Notes under the pieces: model-generated
What the model saw: the letters and a program-made list of their open reading frames with translations, nothing else
What the model was told of the DNA's origin: nothing
The model's database searches: none
In this document: positions 16,499-25,038 of the stretch, one piece after another
Layout of the letters: each line of letters starts with the position of its first letter
Position numbering within the stretch: the first letter of the stretch is position 1
Position numbers and translations under genes: made by a program
DNA from: JAZNQN01 sp045590195
GTDB lineage: Bacteria; Bacillota; Clostridia; UMGS1883; UMGS1540
Length of the DNA stretch: 64,000 nucleotides
NCBI GenBank assembly: GCA_045590195.1
Contig: JAZNQN010000070.1
Coordinates: forward strand, 42,433 to 106,432
Direction of reading: 5' to 3'

Positions 16499-19400
16499 TC
16501 AAATATATGCAATTCGGCGATTATCAGAAGCCACTTCTTCCATTTCCTCTCTAATAATTTGCCTTAGACTTTCACCAATATCGGATAGTGCATCAACTGT
16601 TTCTTGTGTAGCATTTCCCTCAATCTGGAAGTTAACAGAAATATTAACCGGGGCACTCTCCCTTGGGGTACTATGTACCTTCAGAGGTTCATTGTATTGT
16701 ATTGCGTTATAACTTCTTGTAGCTTCAAGATAGTTCTGCATAAGGGGTAGGAATGATATAATTTGCATTTCCTCTTGTGCACCGTTGAGCATCCTCCTTG
16801 TCTCGTCAGCAGTATATACAGTTTCACCGCCTCCGAAATACACAATTTCGGGACCGTTTTCACCAACTAAATGCCAGCCAGGAGTAGCGTTCTCCGTACC
16901 CATAGCATAACCGGTACCAGTTTTGCCATTTCCGGTAACACCGATATTAATTGTAGTGCTTGCGCTCTGTAGAGCGGCTCTGACTTGGTCTGCAACAGAA
17001 ATTGCATTTGCAACTGCTAGCGATCCTTGAATAGATATTTCATCAGCATATGATGTCATTGTAGCCCTTGCGGCTTCAATAGCTTCCGCACTCATATTCA
17101 TTTCTTGCAAAGAGTCCTGCATTGTATTAACAATGTCTTGCATTTGCTCATCAAAGTCAACTTGCCAAGCAGCAACCTCACCTGCAGCTAATTCTCTTGC
17201 GGCTTTTACCTCGCCTACAGTATTAGCAAGCGTTGCAATCGCTTCTGTGTTACCGCTATTAACCGCCTGAGCCAAACTTGCGGCAAAGCCTGCAGCTTCT
17301 TCCGTACCGCTTTGAGCGTAAGCCATAATCTCGTTGTAGTTCTCCTGTGTAACACCTAAATCCTCAGCTGATACACCGCGAAGAACATTAACATTGTCAG
17401 CGTAGGTCTGCCAAAAGTTAAGCTGTGAATCGAGCGCTCTTTGTGCGCTTCCGACAGTAGCCTCCATATCGGCTTGTGCCTGGTCGAATAAACCATACTG
17501 TCCCTCAAAACTTTCTTTTGCCAAAGTATAAGCAAGCTGATATGTACTTGCCAAGCTCTGCATACTGAGAGATGCGGATGCAATAGCTTCATCAAGAGCG
17601 GTCATTGTGTCTACGTTCTCTATGGTAATACCGCTTGTTTCGACAATGGTTTTAAGGTACGAATCATAGTCCGTCTGGGCTTTATTTACATCATTTGCAA
17701 ATCTTTGAATTTCGCCTTCGTAATCTTTCAGAGCTTGATTAGATGCCTCATATGCTGCTTTTGCGGATTTATACCCTGCTTCGTGAGGATTTGTGCCTCT
17801 ACCGCCTGAATTTATCCAGAAGTAATACGCTTCTTTTAGACTTTCATAACTTGTCTTTAAATCCTCGTTGTTTTTCTTTTCAGCTCTGTACTGCGCATTT
17901 ATGTCATCAAGTCTTTTCTGTGCGGTATTCCTATTAGAATCAGCAGCCATCATGCTTTTGCGAGCCGCTTCTGCTTTAGCTAAATTTGCCTGTGCAGTAG
18001 CTTCATTTTGCAGCAATTCTTCAATTTCGCCAAGTCCATTTTTTACATCCTCATAATTGAATGCCACACCGGGAAGAAGCTCATTAAGTTCTGCGATAAT
18101 GGTTTTCATTTCTTCCTGTGATGCCGCCGTTTTGTCCGTTTGACTTGCAAGCTCAGACAGCCGAGAAATAAGAGCTAAGGTTCTGCCTTCGCTTGTATTG
18201 ATTTGCTCAACCGATTCTCTTTGCGTGTCAAGGTTTTCGTTTAATGTTTTACTAAGTTGCTGACATTCTGCAATATACTCAGCTACGGTCTGTTTTTGTC
18301 CCTCAAAACTATCGGTAAGAGATTCGATTCTGTACTCAAGGTAATATGCTTCCTCGGAAGTTTCTTTACCTGCATCACACAGAGCCTGGTATTCTTTTTT
18401 TAGGGCTTCAATTTCCGATGCTTGTTTTTCAGATGATGCAGTAAGTTTTTCTATTTTTGGCTCTGTATTTCCTGCCATTACTGCGAGAGAACCAACAGCG
18501 CCTGCAAGACCAACGACTGTAGAAATTGCTAACAGATATGGATTTGTTTTCAGTGATGCCTTAAGAGCTTCATTTGCCGCAACGGCAAGCTTTGATACTG
18601 TAATATAACCGACCAATGCAGCAACAAATGCGCTGACTCCTATGCCGAGAGATGTCAATGCTTTTACAATTTCAGGATTACTTTCAACAAACTCCGTTAC
18701 ATCTGCAAGTAAATCGGCCCCAACTTCCGAAAGTTCCGCTAAGGTTGGTGTATACACATCTCCGATTGCAACCTGTAATTCGTCATAAGAATTATGTAAC
18801 ATCTTAAGGCGGCTTTCGGTTGTAGCATATCTTTTATTTGCCTCAACTGTAAGAGCTGTATTTTCTATCCATGCGTTGTTTGCGGTTTGGACAGAGCCTC
18901 CCAATGTTTCAGCAGCCAAGCCAAGACTTTTTAGCATATTAGACTGACGAATACCTGTCAATCCTAATTTTTCAAGCACCAATACCGAACTTTCGCCTTG
19001 TGCATCAAGACCACCAAGACCGGCTATAAATGCCTGCAACGCTTCAATAGGGCTTGAGTTCCACGCAGAAGAGAATTCAGCCGCCGTCATTCCGGCAACT
19101 CTCGCAAACTCCGTAAGCTCCGCACTCTGTGTTGCAACTGCCGATTCAATAGCAGAGAGAGTCTGCGTCATAGCAGTTCCGCCAGCTTCTGCCTCGATAC
19201 CAACAGAGGACATTGCGGCAGCAAGCGCCATTATTTCCGCTTCTGTCAAGCCTGATATTGTACCGGCAGAGGCAAGTCGCGTTGACATAGCAACGATATC
19301 CGCCTCGGTTGTGGCGAAGTTATTACCCAAGTCAACAACTACCGAGCCGAGCCTTGAATAATTGTCTGCGGATGTTCCTGTAATGTTTGCAAATTTCGCA

Positions 19401-20245
19401 AGTGATGAAGCTGCGTCACCAGCTGAAAGGTTGGTCGATTCGCCCAAGTCAATCATAACACGGGTAAAGTCGAGGACATCATCTGTCGCTATACCAAGCT
19501 GACCTGCAGCCTCGGCAACGGAGGAGATTTCTGTTGTCGTTGCAGGGATTTCTGTTGACATATCCTTAATGCCCTTTGTAATCTCTGCAAGTTGTTCATC
19601 TGTACCGTCAACCGTTTTGAATACACCTGTTATAGCGCTTTCAAATTCGATTGAGGCTTTTATGCACTCAACGATTTCCTCCGATATTTCTTTGTAGGCT
19701 TTTGCAAGCCCAGCGGCCATAAGTGCCGACTTAGCCACTTCCAATGCATCAACCGAAGCTGTGCCATATTTTCTTGCCCCGTCTGCCACTTCCTCTTGTT
19801 TCTTTTTGAGGTCGCTCATTTTTGCGGTCAGTTCCGAGCTCTCTTTTGTGAGATTGTCCGTCTGAACACCTGCATCTTTCAAAGCGTTTTCCATTGACTC
19901 CAATTTGGAAGTTTGGTCTTTGAGGGAGGCGGAGGTCTTATCAATCTGCTGTTGCTTTGTCAGTAGCTTATTTTCAAGGGAGGAGGAATAGCCTTCGGTT
20001 TCCTTAATCTCCTTTTGAATGTTGTCATACTGTTGTTGCAACACCGCTAATTTTGACCGTGTGGCCTCAACCGCGCTCTGCTGTTTTTGGTATGCAGCTA
20101 TGTCGGATTGAGTTTTAGAGAGGGCTTGTATCTCTTTCTGCATAGAGGCAAGTTGTTGCTGAGCTTTTGAGAATGTACCGCTAAAACTTCCGCCCAACTG
20201 TGCGTTGAGTTGGAATAGCATCTCATATTCTTTTCTGCTTGCCAT
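16499..20245 (-). CDS. Phage tail tape measure protein (TP901-type)
   Basis: 1248 aa. Residues 1-190 are coiled coil. A TP901-family core follows at about 200-480 (FESAITGVFKTVDGTDEQL, IPATTTEISSVAEAAGQLG, TNLSAGDAASSLAKFANITG). Two hydrophobic segments sit near 540-600, then a long coiled coil, and the C-terminus contains GWHLVGENGPEIVYFGGGE, a motif common at tape measure C-termini. The frame is intact and starts after AGGAGGGATTCAT. Tape measure length sets tail length at about 1.5 angstrom per residue, so a tail near 190 nm would be expected if it is used. No distal tail, baseplate or lysis genes follow; a terminator comes next. Confidence 0.92.
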   Translation of the reverse strand: MASRKEYEMLFQLNAQLGGSFSGTFSKAQQQLASMQKEIQALSKTQSDIAAYQKQQSAVEATRSKLAVLQQQYDNIQKEIKETEGYSSSLENKLLTKQQQIDKTSASLKDQTSKLESMENALKDAGVQTDNLTKESSELTAKMSDLKKKQEEVADGARKYGTASVDALEVAKSALMAAGLAKAYKEISEEIVECIKASIEFESAITGVFKTVDGTDEQLAEITKGIKDMSTEIPATTTEISSVAEAAGQLGIATDDVLDFTRVMIDLGESTNLSAGDAASSLAKFANITGTSADNYSRLGSVVVDLGNNFATTEADIVAMSTRLASAGTISGLTEAEIMALAAAMSSVGIEAEAGGTAMTQTLSAIESAVATQSAELTEFARVAGMTAAEFSSAWNSSPIEALQAFIAGLGGLDAQGESSVLVLEKLGLTGIRQSNMLKSLGLAAETLGGSVQTANNAWIENTALTVEANKRYATTESRLKMLHNSYDELQVAIGDVYTPTLAELSEVGADLLADVTEFVESNPEIVKALTSLGIGVSAFVAALVGYITVSKLAVAANEALKASLKTNPYLLAISTVVGLAGAVGSLAVMAGNTEPKIEKLTASSEKQASEIEALKKEYQALCDAGKETSEEAYYLEYRIESLTDSFEGQKQTVAEYIAECQQLSKTLNENLDTQRESVEQINTSEGRTLALISRLSELASQTDKTAASQEEMKTIIAELNELLPGVAFNYEDVKNGLGEIEELLQNEATAQANLAKAEAARKSMMAADSNRNTAQKRLDDINAQYRAEKKNNEDLKTSYESLKEAYYFWINSGGRGTNPHEAGYKSAKAAYEASNQALKDYEGEIQRFANDVNKAQTDYDSYLKTIVETSGITIENVDTMTALDEAIASASLSMQSLASTYQLAYTLAKESFEGQYGLFDQAQADMEATVGSAQRALDSQLNFWQTYADNVNVLRGVSAEDLGVTQENYNEIMAYAQSGTEEAAGFAASLAQAVNSGNTEAIATLANTVGEVKAARELAAGEVAAWQVDFDEQMQDIVNTMQDSLQEMNMSAEAIEAARATMTSYADEISIQGSLAVANAISVADQVRAALQSASTTINIGVTGNGKTGTGYAMGTENATPGWHLVGENGPEIVYFGGGETVYTADETRRMLNGAQEEMQIISFLPLMQNYLEATRSYNAIQYNEPLKVHSTPRESAPVNISVNFQIEGNATQETVDALSDIGESLRQIIREEMEEVASDNRRIAYI

Positions 20246-20280
20246 ATGAATCCCTCCTTATATTTTCTATGCTTTTTTGT

Positions 20281-20649
20281 TTACACCTCTGCACTCATCA
20301 GAAAAGAGCGAGCTTTACTGCGAATTTTGTTAAAATCGCGTAACGGCAGTGCACTTATCAAATCCGAACCGATTTTTTCATTGCAAGCCCTCGCTGCTAA
20401 ACGAATTAAATACTCACACGAAAATTCCGGAGTAACAATTACTTTGCCAAGTGACTGCAACTCGTTTTCTATCGCAAGGCTGTCTGCACCGGTCAAAACA
20501 GACCATTTGAATGTAAGCTCATCAAAAACCTTATCCTCAAACTCAAATGGTTTTTTAAATTTGTGTACATAAACATCTGTGCTTTCATTAACCTCTGCTT
20601 GAGCTGCAGCGAGCTCCTTTTCGTTTATAATATTTTTTTCTTTACTCAT
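20281..20649 (-). CDS. Phage tail assembly chaperone
   Basis: 122 aa from the ATG at 20649 (AAAGG 8 bp upstream). The middle segment VHKFKKPFEFEDKVFDELTF, then a helical part ending in RDFNKIRSKARSFLMSAEV, matches the small tail assembly proteins of long-tailed phages that coat the tape measure before tube polymerisation. It sits directly before the tape measure gene, 35 bp apart, as in phages. No overlapping frameshift product (the G/GT arrangement) is seen in the short gap. Confidence 0.75.
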   Translation of the reverse strand: MSKEKNIINEKELAAAQAEVNESTDVYVHKFKKPFEFEDKVFDELTFKWSVLTGADSLAIENELQSLGKVIVTPEFSCEYLIRLAARACNEKIGSDLISALPLRDFNKIRSKARSFLMSAEV

Positions 20650-20688
20650 AAATTTCACCTTTCCTTGTTTAAATTTTATTATACTTCA

Positions 20689-21405
20689 TTATGACATTCT
20701 GGGACCGCTTGAGTGATGTTCTTGAGTTCTGTATGTAGGGTCCTGACCAAAGACATAGCGCCCTGTTTCCATATTTATAGGCTCTGATTTCATGTCAGCA
20801 GATTCTTCTTTTGGTCTTTCAACGCACTTACCGGGACCGTTATGATATTCGCATACTCTTTCATATTCGCGACATGTCGCAAATTTATTATGATAAAAGG
20901 CTCTATCATATAATTTCTCCCAAATTTTCATTTGTTCTTTGGAGATTTCTAATAATTTTGAGTATGCCGTATCTATTAGTTTGGTATCTGCATCAAATTT
21001 GCTATTAAGGTCTGTTGCGATGTTAAAAAGCTCATTACTGCCGGTTATCGGTGTTGTGTAAAGAAATTCTATCTGAGTATCAATAGCCGCTTCTTGTGCC
21101 TTTAATTCTGCCATTTTTTCTTGAATCTCCTTAAGTTGTTGCTCGTTCCCGGTCGTTGTAGCCTCTACGAGAGCCGGACGAATTTTTTCAAGAGTTTCAA
21201 AAATCTTTTCTTTCTGCATCTCAAGAGTTTCTACTTGCCCTTTGATTTTGTTTTCGCGCACTGTAATATCTGCAAAATATGCATTGCTTGCGACAGATAC
21301 CTCTTTTTTTAACCCGCTGTTATTTTCAGTTAATGCCGCAAGGAGAGTGTAAAGTTCTTCGTTAAGTGTACCAATTTTTAATAATACATTTTCTATTCTT
21401 TCCAT
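20689..21405 (-). CDS. Coiled-coil protein of unknown function in tail operon
   Basis: 238 aa; not recognised. Residues about 1-120 are heptad-like coiled coil, 120-175 helical. The C-terminal part has a compact Cys motif (C-x6-C-x8-C within CREYERVCEYHNGPGKC) and a polar tail. The ATG follows AGGAAGGAAATTTTT. Position upstream of the chaperone suggests a structural or assembly role, where a tail tube gene would be expected, but the sequence does not look like a tube protein (no beta-rich domain). Confidence 0.65.
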   Translation of the reverse strand: MERIENVLLKIGTLNEELYTLLAALTENNSGLKKEVSVASNAYFADITVRENKIKGQVETLEMQKEKIFETLEKIRPALVEATTTGNEQQLKEIQEKMAELKAQEAAIDTQIEFLYTTPITGSNELFNIATDLNSKFDADTKLIDTAYSKLLEISKEQMKIWEKLYDRAFYHNKFATCREYERVCEYHNGPGKCVERPKEESADMKSEPINMETGRYVFGQDPTYRTQEHHSSGPRMS

Positions 21406-21793
21406 AAAAATTTCCTTCCTGTTTTATAAATATAGTCCTGATTTCTTACCGTGAGAGTTTTTATAAAAATGGAGGAAGATGCCGCGATAAATATAGCAAC
21501 TGATTTGCACACAGAGGAATATTTATGGCGCACAGTTTTTAAATTGATGTATAATCGTTGCTATTATTTCTTAGCATCCTCCGCCTATCAAGTGTGTTTA
21601 TGTCATTTTAATCAGCTCCAATCTGTAAATATATTTATTTAAAAACCATTTCATAAGTAGATAGCTATATATTTGATGCCAGAATGTAGGCTATGGAGGT
21701 ACATAAATATTTCGCTTATCTATATGAGCGGTATTTAAATCTTGATTTTTGCTTTATTTATAAAATAATTTATCTTTATTTTTTATTGCTTAT
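21406..21793. other. Gene-free gap between tail genes and regulatory genes
   Basis: 388 bp without a supportable gene; very AT-rich, short frames only. In a complete phage the packaging, head and tail tube genes would lie here between the late regulators and the tail chaperone. It probably contains the late promoter for the three tail-type genes, but no convincing -35/-10 pair on the minus strand was found. Confidence 0.6.
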
Positions 21794-22210
21794 CTATCCT
21801 TTTAACATTCGAGAATTTTTAATACCATGTTTTTTTAATGCACGAGATACACGGCTTTTAATTCCCTCTTCGCTACTGTATTTTGTAATATAGGCTATAT
21901 CTGCCCACATCATTCCGTCACGGTAATGTAGGCGAGCAGCATTTATAGCGATATCGTCATTTATGCAATATAAAGATTTTTCTATGATGGTCCATTCCAT
22001 CTCTAATTCGCTTTTTGTTGCTATTATTTTTTTATCTAATCGTGCAATTTCCAAGGTTATCTTTTTTAACAAATCGCTTTCTGACAAATCTTTGGATAGT
22101 ACAGTTATGTACTCCTTCATGCCATCTATTGTACTCTGCAATTCACGCAGTTCTACAACTTTATCATAATGTTCACATAATTGCTCAATCGTAACATTAC
22201 ACATTTTCAT
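21794..22210 (-). CDS. Sigma-region-4-like phage transcription regulator (copy 2)
   Basis: 138 aa. N-terminal two thirds form a coiled coil; the C-terminus INAARLHYRDGMMWADIAYI followed by KSRVSRALKKHGI is a helix-turn-helix like sigma region 4 and the ArpU/RinA-type late activators of Firmicute phages. It is a paralog of the gene just upstream (22197-22601), sharing the AARLHY--G--W--IAY pattern. It overlaps that gene by 14 bp. A late-gene activator role is inferred. Confidence 0.65.
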   Translation of the reverse strand: MKMCNVTIEQLCEHYDKVVELRELQSTIDGMKEYITVLSKDLSESDLLKKITLEIARLDKKIIATKSELEMEWTIIEKSLYCINDDIAINAARLHYRDGMMWADIAYITKYSSEEGIKSRVSRALKKHGIKNSRMLKG

Positions 22211-22601
22211 CCTCCTTTGTGCCTATACGGCACTTTTTATAATGCCGATAAAATCTCTCTTTAATATTTTTTTCAGAGCCTAGATGTAACTCATATGCTA
22301 TTTCACCCCATGTCAATCCGCTTATGTAGTGCAACCTTGCAGCCGTAACAATAACTTTATCGGGAATGGCCGAAAGGCTTTCTTGTATACTTTTTTCTGT
22401 TATTTTAAGTTTTTGCGATTTTTCTAATATTTTATCTTCCAGCGTGGCAATGTCTGTTGTAATCTCCGATATTAGTGTCTTTTTATCATCAGCTAACCCT
22501 CTGTGATATTCAAGAAGTGCATTTTTTGTTTGATGCATTTCGTTTAATTCATGCAAATTCTTTAAATGTTTTTCCATATCTTTTACTGTTAGTAAGCACA
22601 T
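22197..22601 (-). CDS. Sigma-region-4-like phage transcription regulator (copy 1)
   Basis: 134 aa. Helical N-terminus and a C-terminal helix-turn-helix (VTAARLHYISGLTWGEIAYE, then KERFYRHYKKC). Paralog of 21794-22210, probably a tandem duplication that has since diverged. It begins 5 bp after the sigma factor gene and likely shares its transcript. Confidence 0.65.
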   Translation of the reverse strand: MCLLTVKDMEKHLKNLHELNEMHQTKNALLEYHRGLADDKKTLISEITTDIATLEDKILEKSQKLKITEKSIQESLSAIPDKVIVTAARLHYISGLTWGEIAYELHLGSEKNIKERFYRHYKKCRIGTKEDENV

Positions 22602-22606
22602 ATTGT

Positions 22607-23515
22607 TTACCCTTTCATTTTGTCTATATTATATTTTTTCATTAGTTCCCGTGTAACCTTGTTTTTGGGAGATCGTTCTATAATTCGATTTTTAAGCCGT
22701 TCTTGTATTTCCTTTTTCGCTTTTTCTTTCCTCGATTTTTTCCTAAGATATCTTTCCTCAAAGCGTTCTCTAGCAAGCACAACCTTTTCTGTTGCACTTA
22801 CCCATGTGCTTTTAAATTGTGTAACACCAACCTTTGCAAAATAATCGACATTTTCGGAAAGAAATGCCTCAAGACCGTTTTCTTTTCTTTCAAAGCGAAG
22901 CTTATCAAGTGCATTTTCTTTTCTTTGGCTGATATTCTGTGCTGAACATTGCTTTTCTTTTGCTAAATCAGCTTCTGTCTTATCTCTATAATATATTTCT
23001 TTCAGTATATCTGATGTTTCATCCGTAAGAGTTGAAAGTGCCTTGTCAAGCGCATTGTGTAATTCCTCATTGTATATCCTTTCCTCAACATTCTCAAAAT
23101 CTATATTTTCAGATGGGATAAAATCTACTAAGTTATCAGTTGACTCTTCGTTCAAAGGGACATCAAGAGATATACATTTGTTATCGAAGATAAAATTCAA
23201 AGGATTGTTTCTTTGCCTTGGGGTTCTGCTCCCTGCAACACTTGCAAATGATGTTTTTATACATAATCCAAGATATGTGTTGAAGCAGCACTCTCCTGGC
23301 TCATAATATTCGATAGCCTGCAACATTGCAAAATAGGATTCTTGAATCAAATCATCAAGCTCATAGTGGAGTGTCCCAAGGGTGCTGCAATGATTAAAAT
23401 ATCGTTGTGCTTTCCATGCTATAAGATTTTTTACTTGCTCCCACAGTGTAGGTAGTAACTCTTTTTCACCATTTTTGATTCGCATAGCAAGTTCCTCGTT
23501 TGATAGTTCGGACAT
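22607..23515 (-). CDS. Phage-encoded sigma-70 family factor
   Basis: 302 aa. Region 2 is seen at about residues 10-95 (NLIAWKAQRYFN, ELDDLIQESYFAMLQAIEYY, FNTYLGLCIK), followed by a linker and region 4 at about 150-205 (LSTLTDETSDILKEIYYRD, AQNISQRKENALDKLR). A further ~100 residues after region 4 are highly basic and helical, which is unusual for sigma factors. No region 1.1 or 3. The ATG follows AGGAGG. It probably directs transcription of element genes; the specific promoters are not identified. Confidence 0.82.
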   Translation of the reverse strand: MSELSNEELAMRIKNGEKELLPTLWEQVKNLIAWKAQRYFNHCSTLGTLHYELDDLIQESYFAMLQAIEYYEPGECCFNTYLGLCIKTSFASVAGSRTPRQRNNPLNFIFDNKCISLDVPLNEESTDNLVDFIPSENIDFENVEERIYNEELHNALDKALSTLTDETSDILKEIYYRDKTEADLAKEKQCSAQNISQRKENALDKLRFERKENGLEAFLSENVDYFAKVGVTQFKSTWVSATEKVVLARERFEERYLRKKSRKEKAKKEIQERLKNRIIERSPKNKVTRELMKKYNIDKMKG

Positions 23516-23789
23516 CTTGACAATTCCTCCTCGCTGCGTTATAATTTATTTAACAGATTTCGTGAACGCAGCAAATCGAAAAATTATGTTTAATTTCTGC
23601 GTGGTGGTGTGTAATGGGCTTACACACCATTTTTATTTGAAACAAAATTATATTTTTGCAGAGCCTGCTCCAAATCGCTCTATTTTTGCCCTTACAATCG
23701 TTTGAGATTACAGAGGTGTTTCTTTACTGTTTATATCAAACATTCTCCTTTACGCCTGTTGCAACTCTCGAAAATGGTATAATTAGATG

Positions 23790-24368
23790 CTACCATTGCT
23801 CCCATTTATATGCGTAACAGAATATATGGTCGTCTATTTTGCCCCACACATTATCATTTTCACCACTCTCGGAGAAAAAAACCACATCCAACGGAAGAAT
23901 AGACTCTCCGTACAATGCCGCGTTGATGGCTTTGTATTGTGTCTCTGTCGGCTTTGCTTCGTCAAGGTATTTAACGGTAGTAAACTGCACAACACCTTTG
24001 CTTTCGTCCTCGTGTATCACTTCATACACAGTATCGGGGAAACCGTTATATAATACGCGGTTTAATATAATCTCCGCTACGGCCTGCTGACCTTTGGCAC
24101 TTTGGTTGCGAGCTTCGAGGTAGATAATAGCCGCCATCTCGTCAATTTCCCATTCCTCAATATGTATTTCGGAATATCTGCTGACCTTTTTGGGAGCTTC
24201 GGTTGCAAGCTCTGACTTGGTATCTGCAGCTGCTACCTCAACCGGTTCCGAATCTTTGTCGCAACCGTTCACGCAAGCAAGAAGAATTACACATACAATC
24301 GCGATACATACCGCGTAGAAAATTCTTCTCCTCACTCTCATAGGGATTTTTCTATTTTTACTCTTCAT
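23790..24368 (-). CDS. SleB-type cell wall hydrolase with membrane anchor
   Basis: 192 aa. A basic N-terminus and a hydrophobic segment at about residues 14-33 end in a possible lipobox (VNGC). After a linker comes a Hydrolase_2/SleB domain from about residue 70: MAAIIYLEARNQSAKGQQAV (with the family's catalytic Glu), VAEIILNRVL, VVQFTTV and a terminal HIFCYAYKWEQW. The family cleaves peptidoglycan as a lytic transglycosylase. It overlaps the preceding gene by 11 bp, in the early operon rather than a late lysis cassette. 274 bp of gene-free DNA separates it from the sigma gene. Confidence 0.8.
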   Translation of the reverse strand: MKSKNRKIPMRVRRRIFYAVCIAIVCVILLACVNGCDKDSEPVEVAAADTKSELATEAPKKVSRYSEIHIEEWEIDEMAAIIYLEARNQSAKGQQAVAEIILNRVLYNGFPDTVYEVIHEDESKGVVQFTTVKYLDEAKPTETQYKAINAALYGESILPLDVVFFSESGENDNVWGKIDDHIFCYAYKWEQW

Positions 24369-25038
24369 CAGAATTACCTCCTAATAACTTTGTTTCGTTG
24401 GCTTCGATAAGCCTTTCATAATTTCGGTGTGTCAAGCTCTCGTAATACTCGTCTTGTTCTTTTCTTTTAGCACGGGCACTTTCGAGCTTTTTGATGTTGT
24501 CTCCACCAATTTCCTGTCTTTTCTTTTCGCAGATGGTCTTTATTGCTTCGGGGAGCATCGCCTGCTCACGCTCTCTTTCGTAAGCAGGCTTGTATAAATC
24601 CATAAATGCCACTCTGTCCATACCGTCAGCATTGCGACCGTATCTGTTAATATGCAGGTTGTAAAGTTTGCTCCATCCGATTGTCTCAACCGTTCTTGCC
24701 ACAAGTTCGGGCAAAACTGAATATAAATTCGGACTTGAAAACTCTCCATATGCATACAACAAATCACAAACTGCCGACCAGGCCACATCAGGCGGAACAA
24801 TATCGGGTCTTACAATACTTATTATTTGCTCTCGAATTTCTGCGACACTTGGCGGCCATTTATTCACATTGATGTGCTTCTGTACCGCAAGCTCAACCAA
24901 TTGTGCATTATCATCTGCGAAGAAAACCCTCCACGCTGCAACCATTCCTTTTAGTGATGTTTCGTCTTTGAATTTCTCACTTGACGGATAACTCATCACG
25001 ATAAGTGTTACAATTCGTATAGTTTCCTGTTCTGTCAT
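24358..25038 (-). CDS. Replicative helicase loader/inhibitor-like protein (G39P-type)
   Basis: 226 aa. The N-terminal ~75 residues (IVTLIVMSYPSSEKF, then VAAWRVFFADDNAQLVELAV, NKWPPSVAEIREQI) match the N-terminal domain of SPP1 G39P-type proteins, which control loading of the DnaB-type helicase. The remainder is helical and charged. It is coupled by ATGA overlap to the replication initiator upstream. The element probably recruits host DnaB. Confidence 0.72.
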   Translation of the reverse strand: MTEQETIRIVTLIVMSYPSSEKFKDETSLKGMVAAWRVFFADDNAQLVELAVQKHINVNKWPPSVAEIREQIISIVRPDIVPPDVAWSAVCDLLYAYGEFSSPNLYSVLPELVARTVETIGWSKLYNLHINRYGRNADGMDRVAFMDLYKPAYEREREQAMLPEAIKTICEKKRQEIGGDNIKKLESARAKRKEQDEYYESLTHRNYERLIEANETKLLGGNSDEE

